This document shows, piece after piece, positions 23,979 to 31,185 of a DNA stretch of 33,210 nt. The number at the start of each line of letters is the position of its first letter. Positions within the stretch are counted from its first letter, which is position 1. This DNA comes from Actinomycetes bacterium (GTDB lineage: Bacteria > Actinomycetota > Actinomycetes > Actinomycetales > Microbacteriaceae): assembly GCA_023428065.1 (NCBI GenBank), contig JAEYZI010000040.1, positions 1-33,210 on the forward strand. The letters run 5' to 3'. The position numbers and the translations under genes are program-made. Under the pieces are notes generated by a model, which was given only the letters and a program-made list of their open reading frames with translations, did not search any database and was not told the DNA's origin.

Positions 23979-24890
23979 ATGCGCATCGTGGTGGGCGGAG
24001 CCTCGGGGATGATCGGCGGCGCCGTCGTGGAGCAGTTGCGGGAGCGCGGCGACACCGTCGTGCGGCTCGTCCGGCGCGCCCCGGAGTCCGCCGACGAGGT
24101 GAACTGGGATCCGGCGTCCGGGTACCTCGATCCCGATGCGCTCGCGGGAGCCGACGCGGTCGTCAATCTCTCAGGGGACTCGCTCTCTCGACTGCCCTGG
24201 ACGAAGCGGCGCCGGGCCGACATCCTCGCCTCGCGCGTGACCGCGACGACGGCGATCGTGGGGGCCCTGCACGAGCGCGCGCGGCGCGGCGACCCGGTCG
24301 GCGTGCTCGTGAGCGGGTCCGCCGTCGGGGTGTACGGGACGCGCCCGGGTGAGATCCTCACGGAGACCTCGGCGCCCGGAGGCGGCTTCCTCGCGGAGGT
24401 CGTGCGCGCGTGGGAGGCGGCGGCGGGCGGGGCGCCCGACGTCACACGCGTCGTGCTCGCGCGGACGGGCCTCGTCGTCGGACCCGTGGGCGCGACCGCG
24501 CCGCTGCGGCTGCTCGCGCGGCTGGGCGTCGCCGGTCCCGTCGGAACCGGGAGACAGCACTGGCCGTGGATCGCGCTCGCCGACGAGGCGGCCGCGATCG
24601 TGCACCTCGTCGACTCCGAGCTCGCGGGCCCCGTCAACCTCGTCGGCCCGGAGCCCGCGACGGCGGCCGAGCTGATCCGCGCGATCGCGAGGCAGCAGGG
24701 GCGGCCCTACTGGCTACCGGCGCCCTCCGCCGCGGTGGCGGGGGCGCTCGGGGCGGCCGGACGCGAGCTGCTGCTCGCCGATCAGCTCATCGCGCCGGAT
24801 GCGCTCGTCGCCGACGGGTTCGCGTTCGCCTTCCGCACGGTCGAGGAGGCGGTCGCCGCCACGCCGAGACGTCCCAGGGAGCGAACGTAG
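23979..24890 (+). CDS. TIGR01777-type NAD-dependent epimerase
   Basis: This is a 303-residue short-chain dehydrogenase/epimerase of the YfcH/SDR39U1 type. The Rossmann motif is GGASGMIGG (6-14); then come LVRRAPESADEVNWDP (30-45), VVNLSGDSLSRLPWTKRRRADILASRV (61-87), SGSAVGVYG and the HWPWIALADEAAAIVHLV segment, all typical. The family's substrate is not established; a link to cell division inhibition (SulA name) in databases is historical. ATG 23979 is supported by the -10 box 7 nt before it. The frame runs much further upstream, but those residues are the shadow of the preceding gene. The TAG stop overlaps the -10 of the next gene. Confidence 0.9.
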   Translation: MRIVVGGASGMIGGAVVEQLRERGDTVVRLVRRAPESADEVNWDPASGYLDPDALAGADAVVNLSGDSLSRLPWTKRRRADILASRVTATTAIVGALHERARRGDPVGVLVSGSAVGVYGTRPGEILTETSAPGGGFLAEVVRAWEAAAGGAPDVTRVVLARTGLVVGPVGATAPLRLLARLGVAGPVGTGRQHWPWIALADEAAAIVHLVDSELAGPVNLVGPEPATAAELIRAIARQQGRPYWLPAPSAAVAGALGAAGRELLLADQLIAPDALVADGFAFAFRTVEEAVAATPRRPRERT

Positions 24891-24893
24891 GAT
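24888..24893 (+). promoter_or_regulatory. -10 element overlapping a stop codon
   Basis: TAGGAT begins with the TAG stop of the epimerase and ends 6 nt before the GTG of the next gene. No ribosome site is present in the 9-bp gap. Confidence 0.45.
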
Positions 24894-24899
24894 AGGCGG

Positions 24900-25532
24900 G
24901 TGCCCCCCGAAGCTTCGCCCGCTGTCGGAGCGCCGGACACCTGGATCGCTCCGCTCGCCCGAGCCGTCCCCGCCCTCGCGCTCGGACTCGTCATCACCTT
25001 CAGCCCCGACCACTCCGCGAACCTCGGGCTCGCCGGGTTCGGGCTCTTCGGTGTCGTGACGGCGGCCGTGATCCTCGCCTCGGGGCTCCGCGCCGACCGC
25101 GCGACGCGGGGGCTCGTGCTCGTCCAGGGCGTCGTGACGGCGGTCGCGGGTGTCGCCGCGCTCGTCGTGCCGGACCGTGGCGTCGGCGTGCTCGTGCTCG
25201 TCGTGAGCGCATGGGCGATCATCACGGGGGCCCTCGAGACCGTCAACGGCATCCGCTTCCGCCGCACCCGGCCCGCCGCGCGCGACTGGCTCGCGTCGGG
25301 CGTGCTCACGATGCTCCTCGGGCTCGTCTTCCTGCTCGTCCCCCAGGGCTTCGCCGACCCCTACGCCGTCGAGGAGAAGGGGCGCGTCGTGTACTCGGGC
25401 GCCGTCACCGCCGACGTGCTCCTCGTCGGCCTGCTCGGCGCGTGGGCGATCGTCATCGGCGTGCTGCTCGCGATCGCCGCCGTCAGCCTGCGCCTCCCGC
25501 GTCAGGCCGTTTCCCAGGAGGTCGGCACATGA
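24900..25532 (+). CDS. HdeD/DUF308-like membrane protein
   Basis: This 210-residue integral membrane protein has about six hydrophobic segments (roughly 20-36, 45-62, 72-89, 94-113, 130-147 and 170-197), separated by short basic loops (RADRATR, RFRRTRPAARD). The spacing and Gly/Ala/Val-rich repeated pairs resemble the HdeD/DUF308 family, whose members are linked to acid or envelope stress in enterobacteria. Function here is unknown. The GTG start with a -10 box 6 nt upstream suggests a leaderless message. It overlaps the next gene by 4 nt (ATGA), so both are cotranscribed. Confidence 0.75.
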   Translation: MPPEASPAVGAPDTWIAPLARAVPALALGLVITFSPDHSANLGLAGFGLFGVVTAAVILASGLRADRATRGLVLVQGVVTAVAGVAALVVPDRGVGVLVLVVSAWAIITGALETVNGIRFRRTRPAARDWLASGVLTMLLGLVFLLVPQGFADPYAVEEKGRVVYSGAVTADVLLVGLLGAWAIVIGVLLAIAAVSLRLPRQAVSQEVGT

Positions 25533-25834
25533 ATGGCAAGGCCCCCGCGCCCAGTCGGCGCGACAAGATGCGTCCCGTCGAGCTGCTCGGCATGGCGGCT
25601 CTCTTCGGCGTGTTCGTCGGCGGCTTCGTCTTCATGGGCAGCCGCGAGTGGGGTCTCTCGCTCATCATGGCGGCCGTCGCGTTCATCGCGTCGCTCGTGA
25701 TCCTCGCGACGCTCCTCATCGCGGCCGGTCCGCGGTACGACGAGGACCGCGTGGACCCCGTCGACCCGGATGCGCCCACGGGATCCGCGGGTTCCGTACA
25801 CCGCGACCCGCGCTCGGATCCGCCGGCGCACTGA
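25529..25834 (+). CDS. Small two-helix membrane protein, unknown function
   Basis: This 101-residue protein has a basic N terminus (MNGKAPAPSRRDKMR), two membrane helices (about 18-36, VELLGMAALFGVFVGGFVF, and about 43-66, LSLIMAAVAFIASLVILATLLIA) and an acidic polar tail (RYDEDRVDPVDPDAP). No family is recognised with confidence. AGGAGG (25516-25521) sits 7 nt before the ATG, which overlaps the stop of the DUF308-like gene, so the two products may act together in the membrane. It converges with purB, 46 bp away. Confidence 0.8.
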   Translation: MNGKAPAPSRRDKMRPVELLGMAALFGVFVGGFVFMGSREWGLSLIMAAVAFIASLVILATLLIAAGPRYDEDRVDPVDPDAPTGSAGSVHRDPRSDPPAH

Positions 25835-25848
25835 GCCCGGCATCCCCG

Positions 25849-25870
25849 GCCCCGGGCACGCGGCCCCGGG
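25849..25870. terminator. Possible bidirectional hairpin between convergent genes
   Basis: Two CCCGGG blocks (25851-25856 and 25865-25870) with an 8-nt loop can pair in the 46-bp gap between the small membrane protein and purB. The stem is short and self-complementary blocks allow other pairings, so the call is weak. Confidence 0.35.
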
Positions 25871-25880
25871 AGGGAGTCGC

Positions 25881-27263
25881 TCAGCCGAGGTGGTCGACGA
25901 GCTCGGACGCGAGCCCCGTGTAGCTCGCGGGCGTGAGCGCCAGCAGGCGTTCGCGCGCCTCCTCGCCGATGTCGAGACCGCGGATGAACTCGGCGAGGTC
26001 CTCCGCTGTCGCGCGCTTGCCGCGCGTGAGCTCCTTGAGCAGGGCGTACGGATCGGCGATCGAGGAACGCCCGGCCGTGACCTCGGCGCGGATGACGGTC
26101 TGGATGGCCTCCCCGAGCACCTCCCAGTTGGCGTCGAGGTCGGCGGCGAGCGCCTCCGGGTTCACCGCGATCTCGCCGAGCCCGCGGATCAGGTTGTCGA
26201 GCGCGAGCAGCGAATGGCCGAGGGCGACGCCGATGTTGCGCTGCGTCGTCGAGTCGGTGAGGTCGCGCTGCAGACGGCTCGTCGTGAGCGTCGCCGCGAG
26301 CGAGTCGAGCAGGGCGCTCGCGAGCTCGAGGTTCGCCTCCGCGTTCTCGAAACGGATGGGGTTGATCTTGTGCGGCATCGTCGACGAGCCCGTCGCGCCC
26401 GGCTGCGGGATCTGCGTGAGGTACCCCATCGAGATGTAGGTCCACACATCGGTCGCGAGGTTGTGCAGGATGCGGCCGGCGTGCGAGACGCGCCCGAAGA
26501 GCTCGGCCTGTCCGTCGTGCGACTCGATCTGGGTCGTGAGCGGGTTCCAGCTGAGGCCGAGGTGGGTCACGAACTCGCGCGAGAGGGCGGGCCAGTCGGC
26601 ATCCGGGTCCGCGGCGAGGTGCGCCGAGAAGGTGCCCGTCGCGCCCGAGAACTTCGCGGGGAACTCGATCGCGACGATGCGCGCGCGCTGCCGCTGGAGG
26701 CGGTGCACGAAGACCGCGAGCTCCTTGCCGAAGGTCGTGGGCGTCGCGGGCTGACCGTGGGTGTGGGCGAGCATCGGCTGCGCCCGGTGCTCGAGGGCGA
26801 GGGAGCGCAGCTGCTCGAGGAGGGCGTCGAACCTCGGCAGCCACACCTCGTGGAGGGCGGCGCGCAGCGTGATGCCGTAGGCGAGGTTGTTGACGTCCTC
26901 GCTCGTGCACGCGAAGTGGGTGAGCTCGGCGAGCTCCGTGAGCCCCTGGTCCGCGAGCCGGCGCCGCACGAGGTACTCGACGGCCTTCACGTCGTGACGC
27001 GTGGTCGCCTCGAGGCGCGCGAGCTCGTCGATCTCGGGCTGACCGAACTCCGCCGCCCACGAGCGCAGCGCGCGGGCCGGCTCGGCGTCGACCGGAGCGG
27101 CCCCGAACATCCGGTGATCGGCCAGGAACAGCAGCCACTCCACCTCGACGTGCACCCGGGCGCGATTGAGCCCCGCTTCCGAGAGGTACTGGCCGAGCGG
27201 CTCGACCGCGGCGCGGTAGCGTCCGTCGAGCGGGCTGAGCGGCTGGGGGGGAAGCGGACTCAC
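25881..27263 (-). CDS. purB: Adenylosuccinate lyase
   Basis: PurB catalyses two fumarate-releasing steps: SAICAR to AICAR in purine synthesis and adenylosuccinate to AMP. The 460-residue protein has LSPLDGRY (9-16), TRHDVKAVEY (88-97), the TSEDVNN segment (120-126), HTHGQPATP (167-175) with the general acid histidine region, and the fumarase-superfamily signature GSSTMPHKIN (292-301) with the catalytic serine. This length and the SPLDGRY start match the E. coli-type PurB. GTG 27263 overlaps the TGA of the phosphatase gene by 4 nt, so they are translationally coupled, an unusual partnership. The frame extends further upstream, but that part is the shadow of the phosphatase. Confidence 0.96.
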   Translation of the reverse strand: MSPLPPQPLSPLDGRYRAAVEPLGQYLSEAGLNRARVHVEVEWLLFLADHRMFGAAPVDAEPARALRSWAAEFGQPEIDELARLEATTRHDVKAVEYLVRRRLADQGLTELAELTHFACTSEDVNNLAYGITLRAALHEVWLPRFDALLEQLRSLALEHRAQPMLAHTHGQPATPTTFGKELAVFVHRLQRQRARIVAIEFPAKFSGATGTFSAHLAADPDADWPALSREFVTHLGLSWNPLTTQIESHDGQAELFGRVSHAGRILHNLATDVWTYISMGYLTQIPQPGATGSSTMPHKINPIRFENAEANLELASALLDSLAATLTTSRLQRDLTDSTTQRNIGVALGHSLLALDNLIRGLGEIAVNPEALAADLDANWEVLGEAIQTVIRAEVTAGRSSIADPYALLKELTRGKRATAEDLAEFIRGLDIGEEARERLLALTPASYTGLASELVDHLG

Positions 27264-27778
27264 GGGACTCCCTGTCGGATGGCGGGCTCGAGCTGCCGGA
27301 AGAGCGAGGTGCAGGCCCGTTCGATCGCGACGAGCACGGTGTCGAACATGGCGGCGTCCGAGTAGTACGGATCCGGCACGTCCATTGTCGCAGCTTCGGC
27401 ATCGAAGCCGAGGAGCAGCTGCACCTTGCTGCGGTCCGCCTCCGTGGGCGCCCACTCCCGAAGCACGCGCTCGTGTCCGCGGTCGAACGCCACGACGAGG
27501 TCGAGCTCCGGGAACCAGGTGGGGTCGAACTGGCGCGCGCGGTGACGACCCGCGTCGTAGCCGTGCGACTCGAGCGCGGCGATCGTGCGGGGGTCGGCGT
27601 GCTCGCCGACGTGCCAGTCGCCCGTCGCGGCGGAGGTGACGGCGACCGACGCGGTGTAGCCCTTCGCGGCGACGATGCTGCGCATGATCGCCTCCGCCAT
27701 GGGCGAGCGGCAGATGTTGCCGGTGCAGACGAAGCAGATGCGGAAGACGGCCGGCTGGGTCGACCGCGGAAGCGCCAT
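27260..27778 (-). CDS. Low-molecular-weight protein-tyrosine phosphatase
   Basis: This cytosolic phosphatase of 172 residues has the P-loop CTGNICRS (18-25) with nucleophile C18 and R24 in FVCTGNICRSPMAEAI, and the general-acid aspartate D136 in DPYYSD. The organisation matches the LMW-PTP family, including the PtpA type, rather than arsenate reductase, which lacks the DPY. ATG 27778 has no ribosome site; CACAAT lies 6 nt upstream as a possible -10, again a leaderless layout. A longer frame to 28399 is a shadow of the divergent genes. It overlaps purB by 4 nt. Confidence 0.93.
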   Translation of the reverse strand: MALPRSTQPAVFRICFVCTGNICRSPMAEAIMRSIVAAKGYTASVAVTSAATGDWHVGEHADPRTIAALESHGYDAGRHRARQFDPTWFPELDLVVAFDRGHERVLREWAPTEADRSKVQLLLGFDAEAATMDVPDPYYSDAAMFDTVLVAIERACTSLFRQLEPAIRQGVP

Positions 27779-27825
27779 GACGCCATTGTGGCCCTTCCCG
27801 GGCGGGCGCGGCACCCCTCCTCCCC

Positions 27826-27871
27826 GGCACCCGCGGGGCACGGGCATCCCCCGTCTCGGCCGCCGGGTGCC
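27826..27871. other. Inverted repeat in divergent phosphatase/WXG-like gap
   Basis: GGCACCCG (27826-27833) and CGGGTGCC (27864-27871) form an 8-bp inverted repeat with a 30-nt loop inside the 144-bp gap between the divergent phosphatase and WXG-like genes. The region is very GC-rich, so such pairing can arise by chance. Confidence 0.3.
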
Positions 27872-27922
27872 CGCGGAGCGCGGGACCGCGGGCAGGCTGC
27901 GGGCGGCGAGAGAGGAGACCGG

Positions 27923-28171
27923 ATGACGACGCCGCTCATCGGGGCCGACCGTACACGCGAGCACCTGCAGCAGCTCGCGATGCTGCACCGCGAGGCGACG
28001 CTTCGCGCCGCGGCGCCCCCGCTCGTCGACGAGGCGGACTGGCGCGGGCCGGCGTACTGGGCGTACCGCATGCGGGCGGATGCCGTCGCCGCCGACCTCG
28101 CGCGGGCGGCGGACGAGCTCGCCGCCGCCGTGGCGCTCGCGCGCGAGGAGCTCTTCGGTGCTCTCGGCTGA
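27923..28171 (+). CDS. Small helical WXG100-like protein
   Basis: This 82-residue protein is predicted to be two long helices (about 10-30 and 44-78) joined by a turn holding W40-R41-G42. A W-x-G turn in the middle of a roughly 80-100-residue two-helix protein is the hallmark of WXG100/ESAT-6-like proteins, which are secreted by or act with type VII secretion. There is no signal peptide. The match is by pattern only. GAGGAG (27912-27917) lies 5 nt before the ATG. The following hydrolase gene starts inside its last codons, so the two are coupled and probably work as a pair. Confidence 0.7.
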   Translation: MTTPLIGADRTREHLQQLAMLHREATLRAAAPPLVDEADWRGPAYWAYRMRADAVAADLARAADELAAAVALAREELFGALG

Positions 28172-29588
28172 GGCGCCCACGGTCGAGGAGGAGCCCGGCC
28201 CGCCCCCGGCCCTCGTCGTGCGCAGCGGCGGCTCGGTCTTCGTCGCGACCGACGCCCTGCTCGCCCACCTTCCCGAGCTCGCGCGCATCGCGGATGCCGT
28301 GGAGACCGACGCGCACCGCCTCGCCCTCCTCTCGCTCGACCTGCGGCCGGGACCGCTGCGGCACGCCGTCGACGGGTGCGAGGCGCACGCGTTCCGCATC
28401 GCCGACGAGCTCCGGCGGCTGCGAGTCGCCGTCGCGACGGCCGAGGGCGCCTACGAGCTCACCGAGCGCACGGCGACCTGGTTGCAGGATGTCGCGGCCG
28501 AGTGGGTCGCCGCGGTCCTCCCGCGCCTCGCGGCGGCGGTGGTGCCCGGGGCCGCCGTGGGCGGCCTCCTCGCGTGGACCCTCGCCCCGGGTGACGATGC
28601 CCAGAAGCGACGCGCCGGGCAGCGCTTCCTGCTCGATCACCCCGAACTCGTGACGAGTCCGGAGTTCTCGACCCTCGTGCGCCGCGTGGTCACGGGCGCC
28701 GACGACGCGGCGCTCGGACTCGCAGGCGCACCGCCGTGGCTCGGGGTGCTCCTCGGCGAGCACGGCCTCGGGATCATGAGCGTCGGAACGAGCGCACAGG
28801 TGCTCATCGCGGCGGGGGCCGCGAGCGGCACGCGCTACCTCAACGAGACGCCCGTGCGCGTCGAGCGGGTGTCGGCCTACACCGCGGGGGCCCCGCCCGC
28901 GGGCGCCGCGGACCGGCTCGCGCGCGTGCCCGACCGCGAGCAGGTGCGCATCGAACGGTACGAGGCGCCCGGCGAACCGCCGCGCTACGTCGTCTACGTC
29001 GCGCCCACGCAGACCTTCTCGCCGCTCGCCGACGAGGAGCCGTGGGATCTCACGAGCAACGTCGCCGGGGTCGCCGGCCTCCCCGCGGGGTCGATCCGCG
29101 CGACCGAGCTCGCGATGGCCGACGCCGGTATCACCGCATCCGACGAGGTCGTCCTCGTGGGCTTCTCCCAGGGCGGGCTCGTCGCCGACGCGCTCGCGGC
29201 ATCCGGCGAGTGGAATGCGGTCGGCCTCGAGACGTACGGCGACCCCGGCGGAGGGATCGAGCTGCCCGCCGGCATCCGGGGGCTCGCCGTGCGCCACAGT
29301 GACGACTTCGTCGTGTCGACGGGGGGTCCGCAGCTCGCGACGGATCGCACGATCGTCGAACGGCGCGCGTTCGCGGAGGGGGCGTCGCTTCCCACCGACG
29401 AGCCCGCGCCCGCCCACCAGCGCCGGGCCTACGCGCAGACCGCGGCGATGCTCGACGAGGCGCGCTCACCTGAGCTGCGCCGCGAGCTCGACGCTCTCGA
29501 CGCCTTCACGCGCGACTACGCCGAGCGCGAGGGGGCGGTGATCACGACGCTGCGCTATCGCGCGGAACGCGTGCCCGCGGGGGAGTGA
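28158..29588 (+). CDS. Alpha/beta hydrolase with helical N-terminal domain
   Basis: This 476-residue protein is not assigned to a named family. Residues about 25-125 are helical, with heptad-like Leu/Ala spacing reminiscent of ESX-type helical domains. A hydrophobic stretch (about 123-141, LAAAVVPGAAVGGLLAW) could be a membrane or amphipathic segment. The C-terminal half is an alpha/beta hydrolase: nucleophile elbow GFSQGG (335-340, S337), possible acid D382 or D383 in RHSDDFV, and a candidate H420 in APAHQRRAYAQTA. GTG 28158 overlaps the WXG-like gene by 14 nt; GAGGAG (28145-28150) lies 7 nt upstream. No classical signal peptide is seen. Lipase, esterase or toxin activity are all possible. 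It ends 3 bp from the convergent holin-like gene. Confidence 0.8.
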   Translation: MLSAEAPTVEEEPGPPPALVVRSGGSVFVATDALLAHLPELARIADAVETDAHRLALLSLDLRPGPLRHAVDGCEAHAFRIADELRRLRVAVATAEGAYELTERTATWLQDVAAEWVAAVLPRLAAAVVPGAAVGGLLAWTLAPGDDAQKRRAGQRFLLDHPELVTSPEFSTLVRRVVTGADDAALGLAGAPPWLGVLLGEHGLGIMSVGTSAQVLIAAGAASGTRYLNETPVRVERVSAYTAGAPPAGAADRLARVPDREQVRIERYEAPGEPPRYVVYVAPTQTFSPLADEEPWDLTSNVAGVAGLPAGSIRATELAMADAGITASDEVVLVGFSQGGLVADALAASGEWNAVGLETYGDPGGGIELPAGIRGLAVRHSDDFVVSTGGPQLATDRTIVERRAFAEGASLPTDEPAPAHQRRAYAQTAAMLDEARSPELRRELDALDAFTRDYAEREGAVITTLRYRAERVPAGE

Positions 29589-29591
29589 GCC

Positions 29592-30005
29592 TCAGGCGCG
29601 CTTCTTCGTGAGCGGCCGGAAGAGGATGCCGATGAGCCAGCCGATCACGCCGAGCACGAGGGCGCCGAGCACGCCCCACCAGAAGCTCTCGACCGAGAGG
29701 CCGAAGCCCGTGAGCGTCGAGATCCACGCCACCAGCAGGAACAGCAGACCGTTGACGATGAGCGAGATGAGGCCGAGGGTCAGGATGTAGAGAGGGAACG
29801 CGACGATGCGGATCGCCGTGCCGATGACGCCGTTCACGAGGCCGAACAGGGCGGCGAGGAGCACGTAGGTCCAGAAGAGCGGCCACGACCAGTTCGTGGC
29901 GTCGGCGAAGGGGTCCCACGACTCGACCTGCACGTGGGGGCTCAGGATGAGCACGGTCAGCCACAGGGCGAAGGCGTTGATCAGCAGGCGCACCACGAAT
30001 CGCAT
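29592..30005 (-). CDS. Phage-holin-4_2-like membrane protein
   Basis: This 137-residue membrane protein has four hydrophobic segments (about 5-22, 43-61, 65-103 as two helices, and 108-130) and the glycine/leucine pattern LFGLVNGVIGTAIRIVAFPLYILTLG typical of the PF04020-like (holin 4 superfamily IV) proteins that are common in bacterial chromosomes. Despite the family name there is no nearby endolysin or phage gene, so a cell-lysis role is unlikely. ATG 30005 has no ribosome site; a weak -10-like GATGAT lies 6 nt upstream. It is monocistronic and converges with the hydrolase gene. Confidence 0.88.
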   Translation of the reverse strand: MRFVVRLLINAFALWLTVLILSPHVQVESWDPFADATNWSWPLFWTYVLLAALFGLVNGVIGTAIRIVAFPLYILTLGLISLIVNGLLFLLVAWISTLTGFGLSVESFWWGVLGALVLGVIGWLIGILFRPLTKKRA

Positions 30006-30082
30006 GGCGCCATCATCCCACTGCGGCCTCCGCGGGTCGAGCACCGCGAGGGCCGACCGGCCGACGCCCGGCTCGTCGCCCG

Positions 30083-30088
30083 TAGGCT
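30083..30088 (+). promoter_or_regulatory. -10 element, leaderless layout
   Basis: TAGGCT ends 6 nt before the ATG of the hisC-like gene; no ribosome site is present. No clear -35. Confidence 0.5.
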
Positions 30089-30094
30089 GAGCGC

Positions 30095-31150
30095 ATGGCC
30101 GTCTTCCTGCGCCCCGAGATCGCCGCGCTCGACCCCTACCGCCAGGGCCGCCCCGCCTCGGCCGACGCGTTCAAGCTCTCGAGCAACGAGAACCCCTTCC
30201 CCATGCTGCCCGCCGTGAGCGACGCCATCGCCGCCTCGACCCTCACGCGGTACCCCGACGGCAGCGCGAGCGCCCTGCGCGCGCGGCTCGCCGAGCGCCT
30301 CGGCGTGACGATCGACGAGGTGCACGTCGGGGCCGGCTCGGTGGCGATCCTCCACCAGCTCGCACAGGCCACGTCCGTCGCGGGGGACGAGATCCTGTAC
30401 GCGTGGCGGTCGTTCGAGGCCTACCCGGGCATCGTCACGGTCTCCGGCGCCACGAGCGTGACCGTTCCGAACCGCCCCGACGGCGGCCACGACCTCGACG
30501 CCATGGCCGCGGCGATCACCGGGCGCACGCGCCTCATCCTCGTCTGCACCCCCAACAACCCGACGAGCGCCGTCGTGACCGGCGCCGAGTTCGAGCGGTT
30601 CATGGCCGAGGTCCCCGAGAACGTGCTCGTCGTGCTGGACGAGGCGTACCGCGAGTTCGTGACCGACCGGGATGCCGTCGACGGCATCCCGCTGCTCGAA
30701 CGTCACGCGAACCTCGTCGTGCTGCGAACCTTCTCCAAGGCGTACGGGCTCGCCGGGCTACGCGTCGGCTACGCCGTCGGCCCCGCCTACGTGCTCGACG
30801 CGTGCCGCGCCACCGCGATCGCGCTCTCGGTGACCGAACCGGCCCAGCGCGCCGCGCTCGCCGCGCTCGACCACGAGGACGAGTACCGCGATCAGATCGC
30901 GGCGATCGTCGAGCGTCGCACGCGCCTCCGCGACGGGCTGCGGGCGCAGGGCTGGGACATCCCCGAGCCGCAGGGCAACTTCGTGTGGCTCCCGACGGGA
31001 CAGCGCACGGCCGCCGCGGCGGAGGTGCTCGAGGCCCACGGCATCGTCGCGCGCGTCTTCGCGACCGAGGGCATCCGGGTGACCGTGGGTGAGGAGGAGT
31101 CTGTCGACAGACTCCTAGCGGCCGCGGATGAGGTTGTGCGCACCCTCTGA
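30095..31150 (+). CDS. HisC-family aminotransferase (probable Pat/HisC2)
   Basis: The 351-residue PLP enzyme is in the histidinol-phosphate/aromatic aminotransferase group. Motifs are LSSNENPF (28-35), CTPNNPT (151-157), LDEAY (181-185) and the PLP lysine K215 in RTFSKAYGLAGLRVGY. The N terminus FLRPEIAALDPYRQGRP matches actinobacterial Pat/HisC2 proteins. It is not next to any histidine gene, so an aromatic (phenylalanine) aminotransferase role is as likely as HisC, and a gene symbol is withheld. ATG 30095 is placed 6 nt after a TAGGCT -10 box, suggesting a leaderless message. pdhA follows with its own -10, so it is probably a separate unit. Confidence 0.92.
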   Translation: MAVFLRPEIAALDPYRQGRPASADAFKLSSNENPFPMLPAVSDAIAASTLTRYPDGSASALRARLAERLGVTIDEVHVGAGSVAILHQLAQATSVAGDEILYAWRSFEAYPGIVTVSGATSVTVPNRPDGGHDLDAMAAAITGRTRLILVCTPNNPTSAVVTGAEFERFMAEVPENVLVVLDEAYREFVTDRDAVDGIPLLERHANLVVLRTFSKAYGLAGLRVGYAVGPAYVLDACRATAIALSVTEPAQRAALAALDHEDEYRDQIAAIVERRTRLRDGLRAQGWDIPEPQGNFVWLPTGQRTAAAAEVLEAHGIVARVFATEGIRVTVGEEESVDRLLAAADEVVRTL

Positions 31151-31172
31151 ACGGCGCGGAATACGCCGCGGC

Positions 31173-31178
31173 TAGGGT
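31173..31178 (+). promoter_or_regulatory. -10 element, leaderless layout
   Basis: TAGGGT ends 7 nt before the ATG of the E1 alpha gene; no ribosome site is present. Confidence 0.45.
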
Positions 31179-31185
31179 AGAGCGC

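Noticed and set aside
29592..30005. Prophage remnant suggested by the holin-family protein
   Set aside because: No endolysin, integrase, capsid or attachment site nearby. This family is widely chromosomal, and base composition matches neighbours.
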